Positions 42,848 to 52,396 are shown, numbered from the stretch's first letter. The stretch: DNA of 64,000 nucleotides from RUG13409 sp045546135 (GCA_045546135.1 JAZQCD010000003.1:5099-69098); one strand, 5' to 3'. The notes: generated by a model not told the origin, from the sequence alone. A program made the numbers and translations.

Positions 42848-44611
42848 CTAAATCTTTTGTTTGTATCTCTTGATCTTTCCTGTGGTGGTCTTTTCCATCT
42901 CTTCGGTAGTTATATACCTTCTGTGGATCTGTTTGTACCTTGGGAGCTGCTCGTTGATCTTCCTGATGTCTTCTGTAATGGCAGCGTCTATCTCTTCTTC
43001 TGAAACGGCATTCCTTTGCTCCTTGATGAGATCAGGATCGTAGACTATCTTTACAGAAAGGACAAGGTCCTTTGCGTCTTCGCCTGCTTCTCTCGGTTCA
43101 CCAAAGACCATATTCTCTTTTACATAAGGTATCTGGCCAACCAGAGTCTCTACCTCTTCAGGATAGATATTCTTTCCGTTCTTTAGAACTACTACGTTCT
43201 TGCTCCTGCCTCTTACTGTAATGAATCCATCCTTATCAAGGCTTACCAGGTCTCCTGTATAGAGCCATCCGTCCTTTAAGACTTCTGCAGTCGCTTCAGG
43301 ATTCTCATAGTAGCCTGTCATGACGTTAGCGCCCTTTGCTATGAGTTCTCCTTCGCCGTTTTCATTGGGATCTTCTACCATGAGCTCAACGCCCGGCATT
43401 GCAAGACCTATGGTACCGAATCTAAGATGCTGAGGATTCTCTCCTGCAAGAACAGGGGATGCTTCAGTCATTCCGTAGCCCTGAACTACCTGCACGCCAA
43501 GGTCTGTAAATCCCTTTGCAACTACAGGATCAAGAGGTGATGCTCCGCTGATTATATATCTTAATGCACCGCCAAGTTTATCCAGGATCTCTCCAAAGAG
43601 CTTCTTTCTTATGTCTATACCGAACTTAAGAAGGACGTTAGAAAGCTTAAGTCCAAACTTTAAAGTCTTTGTCTTTCCCTGCTTTTCGACTTCGGCCATG
43701 ATCCTCTTGTACATAGCTTCTATGAGGAGGGGTACGCAAATGAATACGCTGACCTTGTATTCGACCATATTCTTTTGAACAGACTTAAGTCCGTCGCAAA
43801 AGACAGTTGTCATACCTGCGCAGGTCATCATAGTCTGTCCCGTTGATCCGAAGGTGTGATGGTAAGGAAGGAATGCCATATTGACATCTCCGTGCCTTAA
43901 GTCTTCAACCGAAAGAACTGACCAGATATTGAATGTTATATTGTACTGAGTCAGCTGAACTGCCTTTGCAAGACCTGAAGTACCGGATGTAAAGAGTATG
44001 ATTGCAAGCTCGTTTCCATCAACAGGAAGCGCCCTGTACTCTTTGATGCTCTCGTCATCACCAAGATCATAGCTTTCCTTTATGAGCTGCGGATAGGAAA
44101 CAGATCCTTCAAGTTCGTCCATACATATGTATTCAAGAGCCTGGCAATCCTTGCTCTCTTTGAGCCTTTCTACAAGGTCAATATGATCCTTGTCAAAGAA
44201 AAGGACATCTGCCTTTGCTCTTACAAGGGACATCTCAAGTTCGTCAAGAGGAAGTCCTTTGTCAAGGGGAACTGTTATTCCAAGTCCTCCAAGGTGGGCA
44301 TAGTAGCCTACCATCCACTCGTAGCGGTTCTTTCCTATGATGGCAAGTCTCTTGCCTTTAAGACCGTGCCTGAGGAAAGCTGCTCCAAGTCTGTCAACAT
44401 CTTCTCTAAGTTCTATGAAGCTTACCTTTTTGTACTCTGCAGGTTCTGTCTTTGTAGCTTTCTTTGTTTTGATGATATATGCAATATCAGACCCAAAACG
44501 TTCTTCACATCCCTTTAAAAGTTCTCTGATATCGTGATAAAGGGGCATCTCTCTTGTGATCTCAAGATTTGGAACAGGGATCCTTGTATGCTGTGTATTT
44601 TCTGTACTCAT
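42848..44611 (-). CDS. AMP-forming long-chain acyl-CoA synthetase
   Basis: The 587-residue product is an ANL-superfamily enzyme with the P-loop ILFTSGTSGLAKAVQLT (near residue 210), the linker motif YGMTEASPVL (near 375), GWLYTGDLVSLDKDGF (near 450) and RSKNVVVLKNGKNIYPEEVE (near 470). It activates a fatty acid to the acyl-AMP and then to acyl-CoA, or acts on another carboxylic acid. Length and motifs are typical of FadD-like enzymes, but substrate specificity is not visible. It stands alone with its own promoter at 44663-44691 and terminator. Confidence 0.93.
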   Translation of the reverse strand: MSTENTQHTRIPVPNLEITREMPLYHDIRELLKGCEERFGSDIAYIIKTKKATKTEPAEYKKVSFIELREDVDRLGAAFLRHGLKGKRLAIIGKNRYEWMVGYYAHLGGLGITVPLDKGLPLDELEMSLVRAKADVLFFDKDHIDLVERLKESKDCQALEYICMDELEGSVSYPQLIKESYDLGDDESIKEYRALPVDGNELAIILFTSGTSGLAKAVQLTQYNITFNIWSVLSVEDLRHGDVNMAFLPYHHTFGSTGQTMMTCAGMTTVFCDGLKSVQKNMVEYKVSVFICVPLLIEAMYKRIMAEVEKQGKTKTLKFGLKLSNVLLKFGIDIRKKLFGEILDKLGGALRYIISGASPLDPVVAKGFTDLGVQVVQGYGMTEASPVLAGENPQHLRFGTIGLAMPGVELMVEDPNENGEGELIAKGANVMTGYYENPEATAEVLKDGWLYTGDLVSLDKDGFITVRGRSKNVVVLKNGKNIYPEEVETLVGQIPYVKENMVFGEPREAGEDAKDLVLSVKIVYDPDLIKEQRNAVSEEEIDAAITEDIRKINEQLPRYKQIHRRYITTEEMEKTTTGKIKRYKQKI

Positions 44612-44662
44612 AAAAAACTCTCCGTTTGATTTCTATGCTGCTTTTTTTCCGCATTGTCCATA

Positions 44663-44691
44663 CTTATACCATAAAAACCGACATAAGTAAA
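44663..44691 (-). promoter_or_regulatory. Promoter of the acyl-CoA synthetase gene
   Basis: On the minus strand TTTACT (44691-44686) and TATAAG (44668-44663) are 17 bases apart. Confidence 0.55.
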
Positions 44692-44746
44692 GAATATTAC
44701 TCATTTTACTAAAAAGGTGTGTATAAATATACATATATTGAAAATT

Positions 44747-46531
44747 TTATACCACCAAAATACTTCCTATGTCCGTCAAAGGATAAGTATCGAACCATAA
44801 TGGTCTTAAGCCGCAGGATGTGCAAAAGTCATATATGAGCTTAAAGTCGCTGTGTGAACTAAGATCACCATTGAAAATGATGTCATTACCTACTTTTCCC
44901 GTTGCTCCTCCTATAAATCCATGATCATAGCCCTTTAATCTCACCTGACCGGGACTTATCAAGAGGCAATCTATATCAGGTATCTTTTCCAATACTTTCG
45001 CTATCCCTCTGTCCTCTGTTATGACATGATGATCGTCAAGTACAGCCAAGTTGCATTTCACATAGCCCTGAGGAACGAGTATTGGGGTAAGACCTGAGCT
45101 CTCTATGAGGTCCTTTGATGTATATTTGCTGCAAATGAGATAATTTCCAACTGTAGCTGCATTGTAAAGGACGTCCTTTGGGTACTCGGGTGCTAAAAGA
45201 CTTGCATCGCCTTCATAGATACGGTCCTTTAGAAGGCAGTAATAGATATCAGGATGAAAGGCAATGGGCCCTTCCATACTGCCTTTTGGATATACAGGTC
45301 TTATCTCACATCCAAGGACCTTTAAAAAACCTACCAAAGCAGCCGGTGCTTCTGACGATACGTAAGCTGTATACAAAGACTTAGATCTATGATCATTGGA
45401 GCCCATGTCTTTTAGCCTTTTAGTCATCCCTTTTGGAACATAAGGCCTGACACATATACTTTTTAGATCATCATCTACGCAAAACCTAAATCTGATCCTT
45501 GGATATTTCTCTTCAAAATACTTTTTGTTTGAAGCTTTATGACCCACTGCAAAATTAAAAATGCTGCTTGGTGCCGCTATTTCAACATATTCTGCTCCGG
45601 AGAGGATATTCTTTACGTCCATCGGATCTGAAAGGGCTGCAAGCCCCTTAGGATCTGAGGCAGTTTCACCTGGTTTGATGAGCAAAACATTTGGAAGATC
45701 CAGACTGCCGAACTTATCCTCTATCTCGTCTCTTGCTGCTGCAGACTTTACTATCTGTCCTATGGCAGGATGGTAGGTATCGCCCTTTATGAGTTCATTG
45801 CTCTTAAGACCTATCCTGATGACATTGATGCCTTCTTTGGTTAAGGCCTTGTACATATCCTTTGTCCTTAAGACGATCTCCTCTTCTGAAGGCGGCACAT
45901 AAGAGCCTTCCTCCATCATCCTTGCAAGCGGAGTATCTGCTATGACCACTGTGGGATAAAGCCTTGCTACGGAAGGCTTCATTTCTATTGCCCTTTTGAC
46001 CGAATACATGCAGCTATCGTAGGAGTCACCGGGAAGTCCTATCATGAGCTGTATCCCAAGTTCAAAGCCGTACTCGTGAATGAGTTTACATGCTTTTTCA
46101 ACATCTTCTTCTGTGTGCCCTCTTTCACTGGCATCGAGGACTTTTTGATCAAAGGACTGAACTCCAAGTTCTATGACATCCATGCCATATGCTTTTAGAT
46201 TGTCCAGTATCTCTCTTGAAATATAGTCAGGTCTTGTAGAGCAATGGATCTTGTCTATCCTTCCCTTATCTTTGTATTCCTTTGCAAGCTTTAGGAAAGC
46301 AGTCTGCTCTTCCATGGAGATACCTGTAAAGCTGCCACCGAAAAAGGAAAGTTCGACTTCCATCCCGTCCTTTCCTTCAAGGGTTGTGAGCCACTCTTCT
46401 ATGGTATTCCTTGCATCAGAAACAGTCACATCACCTGATCTTGCTGTGATGGCCTTTTGATTGCAGAAAACGCACTGATGCGGGCATCCTCTGTGGCTTA
46501 TGAATATTGGTATTATGGCATGTGTTTTCAT
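44747..46531 (-). CDS. Radical SAM protein fused to a DUF6873-like GME domain
   Basis: The 594-residue product has an N-terminal radical SAM domain with the CxxxCxxC cluster motif in SHRGCPHQCVFCNQKAI (near residue 18), FFGGSFTG, and a helical C-part that resembles Elp3/YhcC-type enzymes. From about residue 345 the rest of the chain looks like the DUF6873 GME-fold family (amidinotransferase-like), with ITEDRGIAKVL, CLLISPGQVRLKGYDHGFIG and HSDFKLIYDFC. The reading frame is unbroken across the join. Neither activity is assigned. It has its own extended -10 promoter (46642-46650) and about 100 bases of leader with no clear structure. Domain identity of the C-terminal half is from memory of the family. 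Confidence 0.75.
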   Translation of the reverse strand: MKTHAIIPIFISHRGCPHQCVFCNQKAITARSGDVTVSDARNTIEEWLTTLEGKDGMEVELSFFGGSFTGISMEEQTAFLKLAKEYKDKGRIDKIHCSTRPDYISREILDNLKAYGMDVIELGVQSFDQKVLDASERGHTEEDVEKACKLIHEYGFELGIQLMIGLPGDSYDSCMYSVKRAIEMKPSVARLYPTVVIADTPLARMMEEGSYVPPSEEEIVLRTKDMYKALTKEGINVIRIGLKSNELIKGDTYHPAIGQIVKSAAARDEIEDKFGSLDLPNVLLIKPGETASDPKGLAALSDPMDVKNILSGAEYVEIAAPSSIFNFAVGHKASNKKYFEEKYPRIRFRFCVDDDLKSICVRPYVPKGMTKRLKDMGSNDHRSKSLYTAYVSSEAPAALVGFLKVLGCEIRPVYPKGSMEGPIAFHPDIYYCLLKDRIYEGDASLLAPEYPKDVLYNAATVGNYLICSKYTSKDLIESSGLTPILVPQGYVKCNLAVLDDHHVITEDRGIAKVLEKIPDIDCLLISPGQVRLKGYDHGFIGGATGKVGNDIIFNGDLSSHSDFKLIYDFCTSCGLRPLWFDTYPLTDIGSILVV

Positions 46532-46641
46532 CGATATATCCTAAAAGCTACCTTATCGCTTATTTCTTTCCCATATTTTGCCCGTTTATCGCCTATATAC
46601 GATCTTTTCGGCAATGGCAACTCATAAAAAAGATAACATAG

Positions 46642-46650
46642 ATTATATCA
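46642..46650 (-). promoter_or_regulatory. Extended -10 promoter of the radical SAM gene
   Basis: On the minus strand TGATATAAT is a perfect extended -10 (TG-n-TATAAT); no good -35 is seen. It gives a leader of about 100 bases. Confidence 0.5.
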
Positions 46651-46669
46651 GATACGAAAACTAAACGCA

Positions 46670-46709
46670 CCAAAACAAAAATTGCCCCGGGCCTGTATAA
46701 GTCCGGGGC
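46670..46709 (-). terminator. Intrinsic terminator after the SLC13 transporter
   Basis: On the minus strand GCCCCGG and CCGGGGC pair around a 12-base loop and are followed by AATTTTTGTTTT. It lies about 20 bases past the transporter stop codon. Confidence 0.8.
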
Positions 46710-46729
46710 TTTTGTATTTTTTTGTTTTT

Positions 46730-47995
46730 TTACAGCGGATAAAAGAGCGGTGTCATCACAACTATCATCACATAGGCAATAACAGAGGGCACTATGCCGT
46801 ACTTCAGGTAGTCCGAGAACTTATATCCTGCAGACATGGTCATCCCTATATGACCGTTGGCAAGAGGAGTAGCATAAGTAAGAGCTGCTCCAAGGCACAT
46901 GCCGTAAGCTATAGTATATGGATTGATGCCGTTTGCCATGGCAAGCTGCAGTGTTGCAGGCATGATAATGAGAAGGCATGCCATATTCGACATGAGTTCG
47001 CTAAGGACCATGGCCACAAGGACCATTGCAGCAAAGAAGAACATCTTTGATGTGGAAGCGTCAAAGAGATTCAAGAGTCCTCCTGCGATTATCTTTGCAC
47101 CGCCGCTGGCATTGAGAGCTTTTCCTATGCCAAGGCAGGAGCAAAGCCATACTATGGTAGCCCAGTCTATCTTCTTGAATGCATCCTTTTGGGTGATGCA
47201 TCCGGTTAGGATACAAAGGATAGCTCCTATCATGGAGATTACGCCTGTGGAGAATACATTCGTGATGAAGAGGATGACCACGATGCCGAAGATCCCAAGA
47301 GCAAGCTTGCCCTTAGTACTTAGGACTGCCTTATCCTCATCCATTGCTTTTGCATCCTTGTGCTCATCAGGTCTGTCTCCCCAGATCTTTTTCCCGTGAG
47401 GATAACCTATGAAGGTCATATAAAGTATGAGGACTATAGTTATAGGACCGCATACTTTGAGAAGATCCCACATGCCGAAGGTAAGACCCGCTGCATCTTC
47501 AAGAAGACCTCTTGCAGTAAGCTGCGTTGTAGAACCTACCATGGTGCAATGACCGCCGGCTATAGCTGCTATGGCTACAGGAATAACAAGGTTCCTGTAC
47601 TTCATGTTCTTTGAACCTGCGCTTGCAGAAAGACAGACTGCCATGAGCATTGCTATGACTGCTGTGTTTGTTAAGAATGCGCTCATTATAGCGGATATGA
47701 TGCAGGAGATCAGTATGAACCTTCTCTCATTGTCATTGGACAACTTTATGGCGTAGTAGCCGATGAATTCCGCAGCTCCGCTTGAAAAGAGTGCTTCTCC
47801 GACTATGAGCATACCAAGGAGCAGCAGGAATGTATCTGAAGCAAATCCGCTTAAGGCTTCAGCTACTGTGCAGCACTTGAATGCCAGCATAGCCGTAAGA
47901 CCCATAAGCGCCACTGTGGCGCTTGGGATCTTATCGATTATGAACAGTAATACAACTATTCCGAATATTATTATACTTATGATTGATGGCTCCAT
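46730..47995 (-). CDS. SLC13/ArsB-type anion permease
   Basis: The 421-residue product has about 11 spans in two homologous halves. Recognisable parts are IDKIPSATVALMGLTAML, NTAVIAMLMAV, GGHCTMVGSTTQLTARG (the binding loop, near residue 155), DWATIVWLCSCLGIGKAL and AAALTYATPLANGHIGMTMS equivalents near the C-terminus. Relatives carry dicarboxylates, sulfate or related anions. It lies 18 bases after a URO-D-like gene and ends the transcript, so its substrate may be a product or feed of those enzymes. Confidence 0.85.
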   Translation of the reverse strand: MEPSIISIIIFGIVVLLFIIDKIPSATVALMGLTAMLAFKCCTVAEALSGFASDTFLLLLGMLIVGEALFSSGAAEFIGYYAIKLSNDNERRFILISCIISAIMSAFLTNTAVIAMLMAVCLSASAGSKNMKYRNLVIPVAIAAIAGGHCTMVGSTTQLTARGLLEDAAGLTFGMWDLLKVCGPITIVLILYMTFIGYPHGKKIWGDRPDEHKDAKAMDEDKAVLSTKGKLALGIFGIVVILFITNVFSTGVISMIGAILCILTGCITQKDAFKKIDWATIVWLCSCLGIGKALNASGGAKIIAGGLLNLFDASTSKMFFFAAMVLVAMVLSELMSNMACLLIIMPATLQLAMANGINPYTIAYGMCLGAALTYATPLANGHIGMTMSAGYKFSDYLKYGIVPSVIAYVMIVVMTPLFYPL

Positions 47996-48013
47996 CAGAA
48001 CCTCCGATCGATG

Positions 48014-49393
48014 CTACAGGAACATCTTTAATAGCTTTACTGAGAAATCATCGCTATATGCATTAAAACGTTTCTGAACAAGAGGATCGTCACCCACGAC
48101 TACGACGCCATCCATGAGACCTTGTAAGTACTCTGATTCAAGAGGCTTGTCGAAACGATCTTCTTTTTCGAAATTCTCTGAGTTGAGTTTCTTTCCGAAG
48201 GGCTTACCGGGTTCATCAAAACGGGCATACTCATAGAGGAACTGAGACAGTTCAGCATAGTTGTCCATATTGACGTCGCCTAAAGTAAGAGGCACCTTGT
48301 CGAAATTGAAGATATATCCTCCGCCCGGCATCATGATATCCAGAAGTTCCTTTGCCTTATCCTTGCATTCCTGCGCTGTTCCCATCTTGACTATGCTTAA
48401 TGGATACATGGCGCTGAGGATCATCTTGTCACCAAGTCTTCTCTTGAACTCAGCAGGATCTCCGTTCTCGCACTTGAGCACTGTGCTTGCAGGAAGGTCA
48501 TAGAGGCAATCGATGAACCTTGTCCAATCAGATTCAACAAAGAGGCTTGCTCTGCTGCCCCTTGCAGCGAACTGTTCGAGCATGTGCTTGAATGTCGGGA
48601 ACCAGAGTTCTTCTGCATCCTTTGTCCTCATGAACGGAGGCATGTGAAGAGGCATACCTACTGCGCCTTCTGCATGAGGGTTCTTTGGCATTCCGACCTT
48701 GAACATAAACGGAAGGAGCCTTTCGCAAGCTTCCTTGATCTGTTCTCTTCTTCTTCTTAAGTCAGTGCTCATTCCGCTGAAGGATCTGAGCTGGTCTGCT
48801 ATGAAGTCAAGAGGCGCAGCCGTGAATCCGCCGCTTCCTGCAGGAGCACCTGCATAATATCCATGAAGCTGCTTTGCCTTTCCTATGGCAGGTATCATGC
48901 TGCCCATATCCTGAGCAGACGACATATCAGCCATCGAGAATGCTATGAGCGCTTTGTATGGATCATTTGCAAGATCAAGATGCTTATACTGCCTTGGAAG
49001 TATATGATCCATTATGCATTTGATAGGATCCTTTATGAGCTCATCATACTCCGTGTCGAGCATGCCTACAACTTCAGGATGCTGTACAAAACCGGACTCA
49101 GACATCTTGAAAGACTGAGATCCAAGGAGTTTGTAATACATCGGAGGTCTTGATGTGACCGTTACAGGATTGAACGGGCAGGAGTCTGAATAGATCTTTT
49201 CGATGACCTCAAGAACAGCCTCAGAGAGCATTCCGTAGTTATATTGGAACTGCCTGGGGTCTATCCCTTTAAGCTGCGCGACCAAATAAAGAGGCACAGT
49301 CATGGTCACGGGCATCCTCTCCGGATTTATGTTGTTGTAAAAGTCGTTAAAGAGTTTCCCGCGCTCCGCTCTAAGTTCATCGGGTGTTTTCAT
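48014..49393 (-). CDS. Long URO-D superfamily protein, paralog 1
   Basis: The 459-residue product belongs to the uroporphyrinogen decarboxylase (URO-D) superfamily, longer than HemE or MtaA (about 340-350). Shared blocks with the two other copies here are the N-terminal INPERMPVTMTVPLYL, KIYSDSCPFNP, FADQLRSF-like (DFIADQLRSFSGMSTDLRRR), MPLHMPPFMRTKD, FVESDWTRF, RRLGDKMILSAMYPL and MPGGGYIFNFDK. The HxC...C zinc site of the methyltransferase branch is not seen, and HemE's arginine-rich porphyrin site is not obvious. It may act on a small methylated or carboxylated compound; the reaction is unknown. It lies nine bases after paralog 2 and 18 before the SLC13 gene. Confidence 0.8.
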   Translation of the reverse strand: MKTPDELRAERGKLFNDFYNNINPERMPVTMTVPLYLVAQLKGIDPRQFQYNYGMLSEAVLEVIEKIYSDSCPFNPVTVTSRPPMYYKLLGSQSFKMSESGFVQHPEVVGMLDTEYDELIKDPIKCIMDHILPRQYKHLDLANDPYKALIAFSMADMSSAQDMGSMIPAIGKAKQLHGYYAGAPAGSGGFTAAPLDFIADQLRSFSGMSTDLRRRREQIKEACERLLPFMFKVGMPKNPHAEGAVGMPLHMPPFMRTKDAEELWFPTFKHMLEQFAARGSRASLFVESDWTRFIDCLYDLPASTVLKCENGDPAEFKRRLGDKMILSAMYPLSIVKMGTAQECKDKAKELLDIMMPGGGYIFNFDKVPLTLGDVNMDNYAELSQFLYEYARFDEPGKPFGKKLNSENFEKEDRFDKPLESEYLQGLMDGVVVVGDDPLVQKRFNAYSDDFSVKLLKMFL

Positions 49394-49402
49394 ATTTCCT
49401 CC

Positions 49403-50785
49403 TTAGAAGCATCCGAGTACGTTCTTCATCATGTCATCTTCGATAGCTGCAACTTGATTTACAAGTATGTCTCTGCAGTCTTCAAGAATATAATCCTTGT
49501 ACTCTTCTGCGATCTCTTCTCTTGATTTGTAATACTTTGTCTTAAGCGGCGGCAGTGTATCGAGGCACTTGTGGATCGTATCCTCTGTGTTCTGCTTGAA
49601 TGCCTTCTCGCCTGCATTGTCATATTTGCCGTTTTCAGCAAGGTACTGGATGACAGCGTAAAGGTTCTCTACCTTGATGCTGTTTAAGGTGATGATGGTC
49701 TTGTCAAAGTTGAAGTACCAGTTTCCACCGGGTGCAAGGGTGTCGATGAGTTCTTTCATCTTGTCTACGCACTGCTCCTTTGTTCCTGTCTTGAGGAGCA
49801 TGATAGGATAGAAACCTGAAAGTATCATCTTGTCGCCAAGCTTATCCTTCCAAACCTTTGGATCTCCTTTTTCAACGAGGAGCCTTGTTCCCTGCGGAAG
49901 GTCTCTTAAGTAATCGAGATATCTTGTCCAGTCGTCTTCACAGAAGATCTTGAATGCCTGGCCGTTTTCAGCGGTAGCATGGATGAGCTTTGAGAATGAC
50001 GGATAGTAAAGATTCTCGAATTCCTTTGTTCTCATGAATGTGGGCATGTGACCCGGCATCCATGCAGATCCAAGGTGAGACTTTACTGCCGGCTTTGCAT
50101 ACTTAACAAGGAGAGGAACTACTGCGTCTGCAGCTTCTCTTACCTTGTCAGGGCAGCGCTTGAAGTCTTTGCTTATGCCTGTGAATCCACGGGGATAGTC
50201 AGAGACGAAGTCCATAGGAGCAAGAGATCTTGAACCCATAGGTCCGGGGATAGCATAGAATCCGAGTCTTTCAGATACCTTTGCATATACCTGACCGTAC
50301 TTTGCCATGGTGTCGTTCTTTGACTTGATCGACATGTAGAAGACAGCCATTGCTCTTGCTTCGTCTACTCCAAGCATGTTGGCGAAAAGACGAGGAAGCG
50401 CTTTTCCAAGCATGAAGTCGTAAGGAGAATCGATGAACTCATCATATTCTTCAGGCTCCATGGTGTGGATCTCAGGATGCTGCATGAATCCGCCTGATCC
50501 CATCTGTACGCCCAGGTTTCCTGAAACGATGGAATGGAATGGGAGTCTTCCGGAATCCTTAGGAAGCATGTCTGCAGGAAGGTGCTGCGCCATATTGTAG
50601 AATGCATCTTCAAGTCCTTCCAGTGTCCAGAGCGTCTTCCCTATAGGAAGTCCGTATTCCTCTACATATACTTCTGTTGAAAGGTTAAAGTCGATAGGAA
50701 CTCTGTCAGGAATGATGCCCCTGTACATATCGTCCCATCTCTTTGCCCTTTGTTCTTTTAATGCTTTTAATTCGTTTGTATCCAT
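49403..50785 (-). CDS. Long URO-D superfamily protein, paralog 2
   Basis: The start is the ATG at 50785 with GGGAAGGGA upstream; an earlier in-frame start at 50818 would lie within the terminator. The 460-residue product shares the layout of paralog 1: IPDRVPIDFNLSTEVYVEEY, the central MDFVSDYPRGFTGISKDFKR, MPGHMPTFMRTKEFENLYYP, FCEDDWTRYLDYLRDLP, DKLGDKMILSGFYPI and APGGNWYFNFDK. The HxC...C zinc motif is absent. It lacks the KIYSD segment, so it is more distant from copies 1 and 3 than they are from each other. A terminator separates it from the MFS gene. Confidence 0.8.
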   Translation of the reverse strand: MDTNELKALKEQRAKRWDDMYRGIIPDRVPIDFNLSTEVYVEEYGLPIGKTLWTLEGLEDAFYNMAQHLPADMLPKDSGRLPFHSIVSGNLGVQMGSGGFMQHPEIHTMEPEEYDEFIDSPYDFMLGKALPRLFANMLGVDEARAMAVFYMSIKSKNDTMAKYGQVYAKVSERLGFYAIPGPMGSRSLAPMDFVSDYPRGFTGISKDFKRCPDKVREAADAVVPLLVKYAKPAVKSHLGSAWMPGHMPTFMRTKEFENLYYPSFSKLIHATAENGQAFKIFCEDDWTRYLDYLRDLPQGTRLLVEKGDPKVWKDKLGDKMILSGFYPIMLLKTGTKEQCVDKMKELIDTLAPGGNWYFNFDKTIITLNSIKVENLYAVIQYLAENGKYDNAGEKAFKQNTEDTIHKCLDTLPPLKTKYYKSREEIAEEYKDYILEDCRDILVNQVAAIEDDMMKNVLGCF

Positions 50786-50800
50786 AGGATTTCCCTTCCC

Positions 50801-50837
50801 TAAAAATAAAGGCTGCAAGCGAGCACCTGCAGCCTTT
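50801..50837 (-). terminator. Intrinsic terminator between the MFS and URO-D genes
   Basis: On the minus strand AAAGGCTGCA and TGCAGCCTTT pair perfectly around a 10-base loop, followed by ATTTTTA. It lies 17 bases past the MFS stop and 16 before the URO-D start, so the MFS transcript is either ended or attenuated there. Confidence 0.8.
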
Positions 50838-50853
50838 TTAGATAGTTTTCTTA

Positions 50854-52170
50854 CTACTTTTCTTCTTCTCTGAATGCAGGGAGTGTCTCTGTCTTAGCAA
50901 GGAGGCAGCAGATGAGTCCGACTACGGAGAAGCAGAACTGGAATGTAGCTGCTTTCTGGAAGGACGGGATGGAGTACTGAGCGTCTACGATCTTGCCCCA
51001 TACTGTGGTGCAAACAGATGTTCCGAGGAGCCATGCTGCGAAGTTGCAGAGACCTACGACCTTACCGAAGTGCTTCAGTGTTACCTGCTGTTTGAGCATT
51101 GCATAGATAGTTGTGACTTCGATGGAGGAACCGAATCCGATGACTGCGAATACGATGCTCCAGCCGAGCTTTCCAAGAGATGGCATTGCGAATGCTACCA
51201 TACCCATACCGGTGAGGAAGAGTACGAAGGAAAGGATAGTCATGACCTTCGGTGTTGCTCCCTTTATCCTCATCATTGCGCCAAGGAGAAGTCCGGAGAT
51301 GATACCTGCAATGGTGTTTACATTGATGATGCCTGTTGCTTCTACGCTTTCAAAACCTGCTCCCTGAGAAAGCATTGTCTTACCCCAGTTGGTGATGAAG
51401 GTGTTGATAGCACCGTTGAAGCTGATGGATCCGATGAGTACGAGCCATACCTGAGGCTGAATGATGATCTGTCCGATTCCTTTGAACGGATTCTCTGCCT
51501 TCTTTGGAGCAGGATGTGCTCTTCCTTCGAGTTCGTCAACTGTGAAGAGACCGCAGGACATTGGATCTTCCTTTGTGAAGAGGAAGATAGCAATGGTGAT
51601 AGCTACGACTACAATGGCGAAGTCGATCATGGACTGTCTTCTGCCTATGGATCTGAGCATGAGTACGAGCGGTGTAGCTGCAAAGAATGTTCCGATCTTG
51701 GATGCTGCCATGACCTTGGAGTTTACACTTGCATACTGGTCAGACTTTGTCCAGTTAGCAATAAGTCTGGAAAGTGCGGAGAATACTACAGCGCCGCCAA
51801 ATCCCATAAGTCCTCTTGCAAGGATCATAAGTGGATAGTTGTCGGAGAATGCCAGGATGGCAAGACCAACTGCCATGATGGAGTAGGAACTTGCGATGAG
51901 GTTCTTTCCACCGAATCTGTCAACGAGCATTCCGCCGGGCAGGTTAGCAAATGAGTAAACATAGCTGAATACTGATGTAAACATAGCTACCTGTGCAGGC
52001 TGCCAGCCGAGTTCTTCTACACACTGGGAGGCGATAACGCCGCCTGATGTTCTGATAAATACGAAGACGATGTAAGCGAGGATAGGAGCGCAAAGGCTTA
52101 TAGCTGCCTTGGTCCTTGTCTTCTTGATTTCCTCTTTCTTTTGGAGATCAGTTAAAGAATTAATGTCCAT
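50854..52170 (-). CDS. MFS transporter
   Basis: The start is the ATG at 52170, six bases after GGAGG. The 438-residue product has 12 spans; helix 1 follows a lysine-rich N-terminus, and the loop 2-3 motif GGMLVDRFGGKNLI (near residue 85) is the MFS signature, with LLGAMMRIKGATPKV between helices 8 and 9. The closest general type is the anion:cation or nitrate/oxalate-like MFS group that imports small organic acids. Next to URO-D-like genes and divergent from tetR, it is the likely importer of the compound they act on. It has the promoter TTGCAA-17-TAATAT. Confidence 0.9.
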   Translation of the reverse strand: MDINSLTDLQKKEEIKKTRTKAAISLCAPILAYIVFVFIRTSGGVIASQCVEELGWQPAQVAMFTSVFSYVYSFANLPGGMLVDRFGGKNLIASSYSIMAVGLAILAFSDNYPLMILARGLMGFGGAVVFSALSRLIANWTKSDQYASVNSKVMAASKIGTFFAATPLVLMLRSIGRRQSMIDFAIVVVAITIAIFLFTKEDPMSCGLFTVDELEGRAHPAPKKAENPFKGIGQIIIQPQVWLVLIGSISFNGAINTFITNWGKTMLSQGAGFESVEATGIINVNTIAGIISGLLLGAMMRIKGATPKVMTILSFVLFLTGMGMVAFAMPSLGKLGWSIVFAVIGFGSSIEVTTIYAMLKQQVTLKHFGKVVGLCNFAAWLLGTSVCTTVWGKIVDAQYSIPSFQKAATFQFCFSVVGLICCLLAKTETLPAFREEEK

Positions 52171-52217
52171 TTTTTCCTCCTTCTTAATAACTGACTGCAA
52201 AAATAATAGCGTTAAAT

Positions 52218-52318
52218 GTAAATTTATAAAACTTACAAATTTATATTATTATAAATTCGTCTCCATTGCAAGCGTATTTTATAATTTTATAAATTTAATG
52301 TTATATAAATTTATAAAC
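52218..52318. promoter_or_regulatory. MFS/tetR intergenic control region with repeated AT-rich operators
   Basis: The minus-strand MFS promoter is TTGCAA (52266-52271) and TAATAT (52243-52248), 17 bases apart. It is flanked by several copies of a TAAATTTATAA-like motif: near 52218-52229, 52237-52256, 52287-52297 and 52303-52315. The motif is close to palindromic, as expected for a TetR dimer site. Binding there would shut off MFS and perhaps tetR itself. Confidence 0.5.
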
Positions 52319-52396
52319 ATTTCACAATCCATCATATTCACATTCATTTGAAAAAAGGATATAATCAGTAGGCACTGATACAAATACAGGAAAACT

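Noticed and set aside
51070..51954. A 294-codon plus-strand open frame opposite the MFS gene
   Set aside because: Composition is cysteine- and aspartate-rich in the way antisense of a membrane protein is; the MFS reading is certain.
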